From Vulcanimicrobiota bacterium (GTDB taxonomy: Bacteria; Vulcanimicrobiota; Xenobia; Xenobiales; JADMJV01), in assembly GCA_019637395.1 (NCBI GenBank), contig JAHBVR010000018.1, positions 1 through 64,000 of the forward strand: a stretch of 64,000 nucleotides of DNA. Reading direction: 5' to 3'. Position 1 is the first letter of the stretch, and the number at the start of each line of letters is the position of its first letter. This document shows positions 18,275 to 25,898 of this stretch, piece by piece. Both the position numbers and the translations under genes were made by a program. The notes beneath the pieces are model-generated. The model had not been told where the DNA came from. It saw only the letters and a program-made list of their open reading frames with translations, and did not search any database.

Positions 18275-19835
18275 CCTGGACCTCCGAACTACGGCAACGA
18301 AGTTCTCCCTCAGGAAGGGACTGCCCGGCCGGATCTTTCAGCAATTCCTGGCGAAAAGCTAAAAGCTCCCGCCGCGCCCGCTCCACCTCCACGCCGGGAC
18401 AGGCAAACAGACGCACGCGGCGCCGATCCACCCGTGCCTGCAACTCCGCTTCGCGGTCTTCATAAACCCGCAGGCGGAGCCATTTCGGACCCTCACGCTG
18501 CGAACAATCTCGCTCCGGACAGGTGAGCACGAAGACACCCGCCGCCCCCTTGCGCAGAAAAAGCTCCAGCACCGAGGTATGAATGGACCCGCAGCAGCCG
18601 GTGGGATAGCAATGAATACCCGGAATCGCTGACCAGCCAGGGTGTTCTCCGCTGCCCCAGCGGCAGGCGAGCAGAACCACGTCTCCCTCCCGCCAGTCCC
18701 GAGTGGACGCAAACTGTTCGGCGGCACGCAACTGATCTCGGCCGGTCCGCTGCGGCGGCCCCACTCCCATGGGCGCGCAGGAAGCGGCGCACAGGCCACA
18801 ACTAACGCACAGATCCGAGTTGACCAGCGCCACCAGGGGAGAATGCCGCCCGTCCAGCAAGTGGGTGCGCTTGACCATCTCGATGGCATCGTAGGGGCAA
18901 TCTTGCACGCACTGGGTGCAGCCGGTGCAACTGCTCTCGTCCACCACCGAGGCCTGAGCCCGGCCGGGCCCGTCCACGGCCCACCACCAGGGCAGAGAGC
19001 CCAATCCCAGCAAGAGCAGCCCCAGAGCCAGCAGAGTTCCGCCTGTCCCCAGCTTCTCAGCGGCCGGTAACCAGAAACCATACCAGGGGTCCAGATAAAC
19101 CCTGCCCGGAAGGCGTAAGAGATCGGCCGGCGCGGCCAGCGGCACAGGCAGGCACAGAGCCAGCCCGGCCAGGCCCCAACCATAGGCACGAACCAGATGG
19201 CGTTCCGGCCAGTAGCGGGCCCGGGCCGTTCTGGAGGTATGTGCCAGAAAGAGGAAGACCAGCACCAGCGGCAAGGCCACATGCAGAAAGATCAGCATGA
19301 AGAAAAAGGATTCTCCGAGCGCCTGGTTATCGGCAAAGATGCGGCCCGGCGGCTCGGAAAAGAAGGGCAGGCCGGCCAGGAACTGGATGCCCTGCACCGC
19401 TAGCTTTTCCCCTTGCTCATCCCAGACCATGACCAATCCCAGCACACCGATGAAGATCATCAGTCCCAGCAGCGCCAGACCGCTCAACCAGGCCCGGCGG
19501 CGGGGCCCGGAAGTGCGCCCCCCCTGCAGCATGCGCAGAGCATGAAAGAAAACGGCCACCACAGCCGCATCCGAGGCATAGCGGTGCAGTCCACGCAACC
19601 AGCCGAGCGCCCATTGCCCCTGAACCCATTGGACCGATTCGTAGGGAGCGCCGACCTTGTAAAAGAAGAGCAGGGGCAGGCCGCTGGCCACCACCAGGGC
19701 CAGCAAGTAGACGGCCAGCACTCCGCTTTGATAAGTGGGATTGTAGTCGGGGCCGAAAAACCAGGAGACCAGGCGTTCCCAGGGCGCCAGCCAGCTTCCC
19801 AGAAGGCGCGATAGCTTTGGTTTACGGGGTATCAT
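18261..19835 (-). CDS. Cytochrome b / 2x[4Fe-4S] ferredoxin / MvhD-like fusion protein
   Basis: A 524-residue fusion. The ATG at 19835 is chosen because it overlaps the SCO stop and begins the cytochrome b homology. Residues 1 to about 320 are a bc1/b6-like cytochrome b: two H-x13-H pairs (from HRYASDAAV and from HVALPLVLV) predict two hemes b. Next come CTGCTQCVQDCP and CVSCGLCAASCAP, two [4Fe-4S] motifs. The last ~150 residues match the MvhD/hydrogenase delta-subunit domain (LLACRWGS, CYPTGCCGS, LTCPERDCS). It probably feeds electrons to the CuA subunit encoded upstream. The combination is unusual. Confidence 0.85.
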   Translation of the reverse strand: MIPRKPKLSRLLGSWLAPWERLVSWFFGPDYNPTYQSGVLAVYLLALVVASGLPLLFFYKVGAPYESVQWVQGQWALGWLRGLHRYASDAAVVAVFFHALRMLQGGRTSGPRRRAWLSGLALLGLMIFIGVLGLVMVWDEQGEKLAVQGIQFLAGLPFFSEPPGRIFADNQALGESFFFMLIFLHVALPLVLVFLFLAHTSRTARARYWPERHLVRAYGWGLAGLALCLPVPLAAPADLLRLPGRVYLDPWYGFWLPAAEKLGTGGTLLALGLLLLGLGSLPWWWAVDGPGRAQASVVDESSCTGCTQCVQDCPYDAIEMVKRTHLLDGRHSPLVALVNSDLCVSCGLCAASCAPMGVGPPQRTGRDQLRAAEQFASTRDWREGDVVLLACRWGSGEHPGWSAIPGIHCYPTGCCGSIHTSVLELFLRKGAAGVFVLTCPERDCSQREGPKWLRLRVYEDREAELQARVDRRRVRLFACPGVEVERARRELLAFRQELLKDPAGQSLPEGELRCRSSEVQDGQT

Positions 19836-20688
19836 GCGGGACCTCGAGGCGCGCCACGGCGTCGCGCAACCAGGCCTGACTGGGGCTATTGAAGCGATAG
19901 CGAAGGCGGGCCCGGGCATCGACCACCAGCACCAGCGCGGGGTGCAGGATCTCGCCGGTATTGGGATTCCTTTCAAAAGTCAGCGAGAAAGCGGCCAGCG
20001 CGCTTTCCACCTGGTCCACCTCGCCGCCCAACAGGAGCGAATTCTCCGGCAACCGCCACCATCGTGCCAGACCGGCCAGCGAGCCGCAGGTATCGCGGCG
20101 GGGGTCGAGAGTGACGATCGCCAGCCGGCAGCGGCCCGACTCGGCCACCGCCACCAGATTTTCCAGCAAGGAGGGGCAGACGGTCTGGCAATGCGCGTAG
20201 GCGAAGCTGATCAGAGTGGTGTCACCCAGCAATTGCCGGGCCGTGAAGGCTCGCCCGAACTGGTCCTGCAGCTCGGGGGTGGGGCAAGCTTCATCCAACT
20301 CCGGGTAGTCTCGAGGCAGCGGCCCGCTGCTCGGGCTGCTCGACAAGCTTGGAGCCTGGGCCACTCTCCAGCTCAGGTAGCTCAGGGTGGAAAAGGGCAG
20401 GCTCAATAAGACAACCAGCACCAGAGGCCTGGGCCAGAGGCGCGTGAGGCGCTCCAGCTGAGCCCGGCAATCTCGGCCCATCAAGGCAAACAAAGCCAGC
20501 AACATCGGCAGCGGAGCGGCCAGCGTAATCCATCCATGCAGGTCGGGCAGGCCGTTCTCCAAAGTGCCGAAGCACAGGTCACGCGTGCGCACCAACCAGT
20601 CCGGACCGCCCTGGGCCACCGGCGAGAGGGCCAGCCAGACCCAGGCGGCGCTGGTCAGACACCAGAAGAGGTAGAGCCAGAGCGCCAC
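19822..20688 (-). CDS. SCO-family copper chaperone with membrane domain
   Basis: A 288-residue protein. The N-terminal ~115 residues hold three membrane helices. A SCO/thioredoxin domain follows with CQTVC (C-x3-C), LDPRRD and the distal His in EILHPALV. It starts at a GTG four bases after the subunit I stop. The likely client is the CuA centre of the neighbouring subunit II (C158/C162), because SCO proteins assemble CuA. Confidence 0.85.
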   Translation of the reverse strand: MALWLYLFWCLTSAAWVWLALSPVAQGGPDWLVRTRDLCFGTLENGLPDLHGWITLAAPLPMLLALFALMGRDCRAQLERLTRLWPRPLVLVVLLSLPFSTLSYLSWRVAQAPSLSSSPSSGPLPRDYPELDEACPTPELQDQFGRAFTARQLLGDTTLISFAYAHCQTVCPSLLENLVAVAESGRCRLAIVTLDPRRDTCGSLAGLARWWRLPENSLLLGGEVDQVESALAAFSLTFERNPNTGEILHPALVLVVDARARLRYRFNSPSQAWLRDAVARLEVPHDTP

Positions 20689-20691
20689 GGC

Positions 20692-22398
20692 CTAGCCGAC
20701 CTTCCAGAGCATCGAGAGAACTTTCCAGTTGGTGAAGTAGTAGAGCACGAAGCACACGAAGAAAATCACCACCAGCACCACCGTGCCCGGATTGCCCTGG
20801 CGGTGGGCTTCATCTGCCTGCTCTTGCGAGTGGGTCTGGCGGGGTAAACGAACCACCCCGGGGGGCAATCCCGGCCCGCCCGAGCGAATCTCTTCATCGC
20901 TCAGAGTTTTGCCGAAGAAAACACTGGCTACGGCGATCAGGCAGTAACTGATACCGCCCAGGAAAGCCAGGATGCCGCCCACGCCCATGGCGGCCAGAAA
21001 CAGGTCGACCACGGGAGGAAACTGCACGGGAAAGGGCGCGTGGGTGAAAGATACATCCCAGTGCCGGCGCGGCACCCCAAAGGTACCGGCGTAGGTCATG
21101 GCGATACCCATCAGGGTAATCCCCGCGCCGAAAAGATAGGGTTGGATTTGCGCCAGTTTGTAGAAAGCCACGCGCTTGCGGAAAATCAGCGGCAGCAGAT
21201 AATAGGTGACTCCCATAAAGCAGAGGGCGGTGCCCCCGACCACGGTCATATGAAAATGGCCCGGCAAACGCATGGTGTTGTGAGCGATGATGTTGATCTG
21301 CTCGGTCCCGATGACCACCCCGGTAATGCCGCCGCCGAATCCGAAAATCACCAGCGATAGCCACAGGGCCGAGAAACCCGGGTCTCCCCAGGGAGCCCTG
21401 GTGAGCCACTGAAAGCGGCCCTGGGTGAAGCCGCGCAGACGCTGGCCGGTTTCAATGCCGGCCGGCACCGTAAAGCCGTGCACCATACTGGCCAGCACGG
21501 CCAGATACATGGCGTAGCTGGTGTTCCAGACTTTCCAGGCCGGTCCCACTCCCGGATCGACCAGCAGGTGGTGAGCCGAGGCCATGGAGATGAACAACAC
21601 GTAGAGAAAGAAGGCGGTGCGGCTGACTCGCTCATTGAGGACCACTCCCCCTACCGTCAGGGCGGCCAGCAGGTACCAACAGGAGACGTGGGCGGCCACG
21701 TTGATTTGTTGAGAAGAGTGGCCTAGAGCCCAGAAAACCATGCGGTAGACTTCTGGATCCAGCTGCATCCAGCCCAGCGACCAGAAGAAGGTGGGCACAT
21801 AGATCAAAGCGCCGTGAACCAGCGTGATGACGGCGATGATGGCCGCCGTCAGCGCTCCGAAACTGACTAGAGGTATCGAGCCCGTATAAGTCTTCTCGCG
21901 GCGCGCCACCACCAGGGTGGCGAAAAAGAGTAACGTCGAGATGAGTGCTCCCACCGCAAAGAGGATGATTCCCAGATAGTAAGCCGGGTGGGCTTTTAAA
22001 GGCACGTAGGAAGTAAAGAGCACGTCGGCCTTGCCGGCAAACACGAAGTAGTTGGTGGTGCAGGCGCCGATCAGCATCAGCCAGTAGCCCAGCCAGCCGA
22101 GCTTGGGGGCGGGCTGCCGGCAATTGAGCAAAATGGGGCCGGCAAAATACAGCACCGCCATTTCAAAAAAGATGATAAAGAAGATCAGCATGTTCAGGCC
22201 GTGAGCTGTCAGGATTCGATAGTACCAATCGGCCGGCAGCAAATGCACCGCCTGCCAGCGCGTCAAGGCCAGCAGCAAGGCGGCGCACACTCCGATCAGG
22301 AAATGCACTACCGCGGTGACGGCGTGCCAACGCAGGAGCGATGCTGCTTGCGATTCGATTTTCAGTCCGGTGACCGGACAGGTGCGAAAGGAAATCAC
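20692..22398 (-). CDS. Heme-copper NO reductase subunit I, eNOR-like
   Basis: A 568-residue protein with about 14 helices, homologous to heme-copper oxidase subunit I, closest to B-family (ba3) oxidases. Ligands: H66 (HGLNM, low-spin heme), H227, H276 and H277 (CuB), H381 and H383 (GHFH). The Tyr cross-linked to the CuB His in O2 reductases (GHPIVY in ba3) is replaced: here GHSSQQ places Gln231 at that position. This substitution, with a CuA subunit II, is what I recall for the eNOR family of NO reductases. It lacks the cNOR/qNOR glutamate motif (HLWVEG). NO reduction to N2O is therefore inferred, and the nos and nir neighbours support it. Confidence 0.85.
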   Translation of the reverse strand: MISFRTCPVTGLKIESQAASLLRWHAVTAVVHFLIGVCAALLLALTRWQAVHLLPADWYYRILTAHGLNMLIFFIIFFEMAVLYFAGPILLNCRQPAPKLGWLGYWLMLIGACTTNYFVFAGKADVLFTSYVPLKAHPAYYLGIILFAVGALISTLLFFATLVVARREKTYTGSIPLVSFGALTAAIIAVITLVHGALIYVPTFFWSLGWMQLDPEVYRMVFWALGHSSQQINVAAHVSCWYLLAALTVGGVVLNERVSRTAFFLYVLFISMASAHHLLVDPGVGPAWKVWNTSYAMYLAVLASMVHGFTVPAGIETGQRLRGFTQGRFQWLTRAPWGDPGFSALWLSLVIFGFGGGITGVVIGTEQINIIAHNTMRLPGHFHMTVVGGTALCFMGVTYYLLPLIFRKRVAFYKLAQIQPYLFGAGITLMGIAMTYAGTFGVPRRHWDVSFTHAPFPVQFPPVVDLFLAAMGVGGILAFLGGISYCLIAVASVFFGKTLSDEEIRSGGPGLPPGVVRLPRQTHSQEQADEAHRQGNPGTVVLVVIFFVCFVLYYFTNWKVLSMLWKVG

Positions 22399-22408
22399 CC
22401 GAGTGTCC

Positions 22409-22942
22409 TCACTCTTCCACCAGGATTTTGCCGGTCATAATGTGATGTCCGACTCCGCAGAACTCGTTGCAGATGATGCGCAAATCACCGGAGCGATTCG
22501 GCATCACTTTGAGTCCATAATCATAACCGGGCACGACCTGGAAATTGAGGTTCATGGGGTACAGGCTGAACCCGTGATTGATATCGAAAGAGGAGAGATG
22601 CAGAGTGTAGCTGGCCCCCTTCTTCAACTTGAGCACGGGCCTCCAGGACCACATCGATGCCTCGAGATAGAGATCGGCTCCCGGTGGAGGCTGAACGACC
22701 GGGATGCCCTTTTCTGTACCCACCTGGTATTCCTGAATAAAGCGTTCGGTGCGCTGGCGAAATTCTTGGGGAGTGGTACGGCCACGAATTCCCGAGGGAT
22801 TCTGCCCGCCTTTCCAATGCCAGAGGGGCATGATCGCGAACATGATCATACACCAGACGAAGGAAACCTTGATCCAGGTGTTTTCCTGGGAGCCAGCCGG
22901 CTTCCACCAAATTCCTTGCGGCGACGTCAGAGCGGAGTGCAC
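22409..22942 (-). CDS. NO-reductase subunit II with CuA site
   Basis: A 177-residue protein: one N-terminal helix (about 24-40) and a cupredoxin domain. The complete CuA set is visible: H123 (FDINHGF), C158, E160, C162, H166 and M169 (CNEFCGVGHHIM). It accepts electrons from a periplasmic donor and passes them to the hemes of subunit I. A CuA site distinguishes it from cNorC. The GTG start is 6 nt after the small-subunit stop; the exact start is uncertain. Confidence 0.9.
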   Translation of the reverse strand: MHSALTSPQGIWWKPAGSQENTWIKVSFVWCMIMFAIMPLWHWKGGQNPSGIRGRTTPQEFRQRTERFIQEYQVGTEKGIPVVQPPPGADLYLEASMWSWRPVLKLKKGASYTLHLSSFDINHGFSLYPMNLNFQVVPGYDYGLKVMPNRSGDLRIICNEFCGVGHHIMTGKILVEE

Positions 22943-22948
22943 GGGCGC

Positions 22949-23116
22949 CTACGGCAATCTGGAAGCCGGGAGAGTGAGGATTTCGATCATCCCCCAGCCC
23001 GTATAAAATACAAACATCACCAGCATGCCCGCCCCCAACAAAAGGAAGGGGCTATCCATCACCCGCTGGCCCCAGGGCACCGCCTGGCTCTCTTGGGAAT
23101 CGTTCGAAACCTCCAC
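22949..23116 (-). CDS. 55-residue single-helix subunit of the NO reductase
   Basis: A short gene with GTG start at 23116 and TAG at 22949. GGAGG stands 5 nt before the GTG. The product has a hydrophilic start (VEVSNDSQESQ) and one membrane helix (LLLGAGMLVMFVFYTGWG). It resembles in size and position the small accessory subunit (IIa) of ba3-type oxidases. It is the first gene of the operon, 25 nt after the transcript start predicted from the box at 23176-23189. Confidence 0.75.
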   Translation of the reverse strand: MEVSNDSQESQAVPWGQRVMDSPFLLLGAGMLVMFVFYTGWGMIEILTLPASRLP

Positions 23117-23175
23117 TGTGACCTCCAGGTTTTCTACAAGTGTGGTTATTGTAAAGAGATAGGTGAGGCGAAGCC

Positions 23176-23189
23176 TTGACTTAGATCAT
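23176..23189. promoter_or_regulatory. Divergent Fnr/Dnr box between the NO-reductase and nos operons
   Basis: TTGACTTAGATCAT, centred at 23182.5. On the minus strand TACAAT (23148-23153) predicts a start at 23141 for the NO reductase. On the plus strand TAAGTT (23212-23217) predicts a start near 23224 for nosZ. One palindrome thus serves both NO and N2O reduction. Confidence 0.8.
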
Positions 23190-23247
23190 TTAGCCTCCTC
23201 CCGGCCGGGGTTAAGTTCAGGACACCCAGAAAGAGAGGATGCTCTGA

Positions 23248-25254
23248 ATGAAAACCTCATGGAAATGGCCGGCCGCCATCACCACGCTGACGGGGTTGCT
23301 CTTTGCCGGAGCCTGCACCCCCAACCCAACGGGCAACGCCCCCGCCGGCGGCGCCATTCCCACCGACGTCATGAGCGTAGCCCGGGAGCGCGGCCTGACG
23401 CCCGACGACCTGTATGCCGCCGCCAAAACCTACATGCCTTCCGGCAAACACGACGACTACGTACTCTTTGCCTCCGGTGGACATAGCGGCCAGGTGCACG
23501 TCATCGGCGTGCCCAGCATGCGCCTGTTGAAGACCATCGCCGTCTTTACTCCCGAACCCTGGCAGGGCTACGGCTACGGAGGCGGCCCTTCTGAAGTGCT
23601 TAAAAAGGGAAACATGCCCTCGGGCAAAGAGTTGACCTGGGGGGACACGCATCACCCCAACCTCTCGGAAACCAAGGGCAGTTACGACGGCCGCTTTCTC
23701 TTCATCAACGACAAGGCCAACGCGCGCCTGGCCGTCATCGATCTGCGCGATTTCGAGACCAAGCAGATTATCAAAAACCCGAATGCGATCTCCGACCACG
23801 GCGGTTCCTTCGTGACTCCCAACACCGAATATGTGGTGGAAGGACCGCAATATGCCACGCCGATCGGCTGGGAGTATTCTGACATCAAAAACTACAAAGA
23901 GAAGTATCGGGCCCTGTTGACGTTCTGGAAGTTCGACCCGCTGGCGGGCCGAATCAATGTGGCGCAATCTTTCCAGATGGAACTTCCCCCCTACTTCCAG
24001 GATCTGGCCGATGCCGGCAAGGGGGCTTCCGACGGCCTGGTCTTTGTCAACTCCTTCAACACCGAGATGGCTACCGGCGGAATCGAGAAGGGTGAGCCTC
24101 CCTTCGAAGCGGGCGCCAGCAAGAACGACGTGGACTACCTGCATATCATCGACTGGCGCAAAGCCGCCCAGATCGCCAAATCGGGACCGACCCGGACCGT
24201 CAACGGCATGAAAATCATCGGGCTGGATACGGCCGTGAAAGAAAAGCTGCTCTACTTCACCCCGGAACCCAAAAGCCCGCACGGAGTCGATGTTACGCCC
24301 AGTGGCGAGAGCATCGTGGTGGGCGGCAAGTTAGACCCTCACGTAACCGTCTATTCCACCGCCAAAATTCGGGCCGCCATGGCCAAAGGCTCGCAAAATA
24401 AGGACCCCTTTGGAGTTCCCATCTTGAGCCTGGATGACACCAAAGAGGCTCAGGTGGAATTGGGCCTGGGTCCGCTACACACCGTGTTTGACAATCAGGG
24501 CTACGCCTATACCTCGATGTTCCTGGACTCGGCCGTGGCCCGCTGGACCCTGGGCGGCGCCGACAAAGGCCAGCACCCCGAACCGGACTGGACGTTGGTG
24601 CAAAAACTACCCGTTCACTACAACATCGGCCATATCGCCTCGATCGAGGGCGACACGGCCACCCCCGGCCAGGGCTACGTGGTGGCCCTGAACAAGTGGT
24701 CCACCGACCGCTTTCTCAACCTCGGCCCCCTGCTGCCCCAGAATTTCCAACTGGTCGACTCGGCCCGTCCGGGTGAATCCATGAAAGTTCTCTACGATAG
24801 CCCCATCGGCGTGGCCGAGCCGCACTATGCCCAATTGATGCGCGCGGATCGGCTCAAGCCCTACGAGGTCTATCCCTTCGTGGGCTTCAACCCGGAAACC
24901 GGCCAGAAAGATCCCAACGCCGTGCTCTCGCCCAAAGACGCGCGTATCGTGCGCAAGGGAAAAGTCGTCGAAATCTTCACTCCCGTCATCCGCAGTCACT
25001 TCTCCCCTGAGCACGTCACCGTTAATGAAGGGGACACGGTTATCTGGCACCTCACCAACATCGAAAGAACACGTGATGCCATCCATGGATTCTGCATCGG
25101 AGGCTACAACATCAACCTCAGTCTTGAGCCCGGAGAACACCAGACGGTTACCTTCAAGGCCGACCAGCCCGGCGTCTTCCCCTTCTACTGCACCGAGTTC
25201 TGCTCGGCCCTTCACCTCGAGATGATGGGCTACTTTATGGTGAAGCCGCGATGA
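23248..25254 (+). CDS. nosZ: Nitrous-oxide reductase, Sec-lipoprotein (clade II type)
   Basis: Reduces N2O to N2. It is 668 residues. The leader has no twin-arginine motif and ends in a lipobox (LLFAGAC), typical of clade II (Sec-exported) NosZ. The seven-bladed propeller with the CuZ histidines is represented by THHPNLSETKG, SDHGGSF and SPHGVDVTPSG. The C-terminal CuA domain has HGFCIGGYN and CTEFCSALHLEMMG. A GAGAGG lies about 10 nt before the ATG. It heads the nos operon, divergent from the NO reductase. Confidence 0.97.
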   Translation: MKTSWKWPAAITTLTGLLFAGACTPNPTGNAPAGGAIPTDVMSVARERGLTPDDLYAAAKTYMPSGKHDDYVLFASGGHSGQVHVIGVPSMRLLKTIAVFTPEPWQGYGYGGGPSEVLKKGNMPSGKELTWGDTHHPNLSETKGSYDGRFLFINDKANARLAVIDLRDFETKQIIKNPNAISDHGGSFVTPNTEYVVEGPQYATPIGWEYSDIKNYKEKYRALLTFWKFDPLAGRINVAQSFQMELPPYFQDLADAGKGASDGLVFVNSFNTEMATGGIEKGEPPFEAGASKNDVDYLHIIDWRKAAQIAKSGPTRTVNGMKIIGLDTAVKEKLLYFTPEPKSPHGVDVTPSGESIVVGGKLDPHVTVYSTAKIRAAMAKGSQNKDPFGVPILSLDDTKEAQVELGLGPLHTVFDNQGYAYTSMFLDSAVARWTLGGADKGQHPEPDWTLVQKLPVHYNIGHIASIEGDTATPGQGYVVALNKWSTDRFLNLGPLLPQNFQLVDSARPGESMKVLYDSPIGVAEPHYAQLMRADRLKPYEVYPFVGFNPETGQKDPNAVLSPKDARIVRKGKVVEIFTPVIRSHFSPEHVTVNEGDTVIWHLTNIERTRDAIHGFCIGGYNINLSLEPGEHQTVTFKADQPGVFPFYCTEFCSALHLEMMGYFMVKPR

Positions 25255-25898
25255 GTGAGCTGAAAGTCGTGCTGGCCGACGGCAGCCAGCGGCCGCTCAA
25301 CGACTTCTTCTGGCCGCACCTGCTGCTGATGCTGGCCAGTCTCTTGCTCTGCCTGTCGGTCTTCCTGCCCTTCTGGTCCATCAAGATGAATGCGCCCCAG
25401 TTCCCCGATGGACTGAAAGCGGTTCTCTATATCGATCGCGTCGAAGGCCACGTGCAGGAGATCGACGGGCTCAATCACTACCTGGGCATGCCTCCGCTGG
25501 ATGAAGGCGGCAAGTTAGAGCGCAAGGTTTCCTTGGGAGCCGTCGGCCTGATGAGCCTGCTCATCTTAGGGACCCTGTTTGTGCACAACCGCTGGGCCGG
25601 CGCCATGGGTGTACCGGCTCTGGTCTTCCCCTGGGTTTTTCTGGCCGACCTGCAGTTAATTCTCTACCGCTATGGCCACAGTGTGGACCCCGAATCGGCT
25701 CTGGGGGGAGCCATCAAGCCCTTTACTCCGCCGGTGATAGGCGTCGGGAAGATCGGTCAGTTTATTACTGAAGCGTCCTTTGGAGCCGGTTTTTACCTCT
25801 CTCTGGCGGCGGCCGGTTGCGTGCTGGCCGGCCTGTGGATGCACCGCCGCATCTACCGTGAAGTGGCTCTGGCTCGCCGGCGCGCGGGAGTGCCATGA
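25251..25898 (+). CDS. nosB: NosB-like membrane protein
   Basis: A 215-residue protein with four to five predicted helices; the first is LLLMLASLLLCLSVFLPFW and a periplasmic loop follows (SIKMNAPQFPDG, DGLNHYLGMPP). Proteins of this kind stand directly after nosZ in clade II nos clusters and are called NosB; their function is unresolved. Its ATG overlaps the nosZ stop, and its stop overlaps the nosD start. Confidence 0.75.
   Translation: MSELKVVLADGSQRPLNDFFWPHLLLMLASLLLCLSVFLPFWSIKMNAPQFPDGLKAVLYIDRVEGHVQEIDGLNHYLGMPPLDEGGKLERKVSLGAVGLMSLLILGTLFVHNRWAGAMGVPALVFPWVFLADLQLILYRYGHSVDPESALGGAIKPFTPPVIGVGKIGQFITEASFGAGFYLSLAAAGCVLAGLWMHRRIYREVALARRRAGVP

Noticed and set aside
20692-22942. Nitric oxide dismutase or cNOR/qNOR
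   Set aside because: NOD and qNOR are fused single-subunit types, and cNOR has a heme c subunit and a HLWVEG-type glutamate motif. Here subunit II has CuA and subunit I is ba3-like with Gln.
20692-22942. Ordinary ba3-type O2 reductase
   Set aside because: The essential cross-linked Tyr position is Gln231, and the genes are divergent from nosZ on a shared Dnr-type box.
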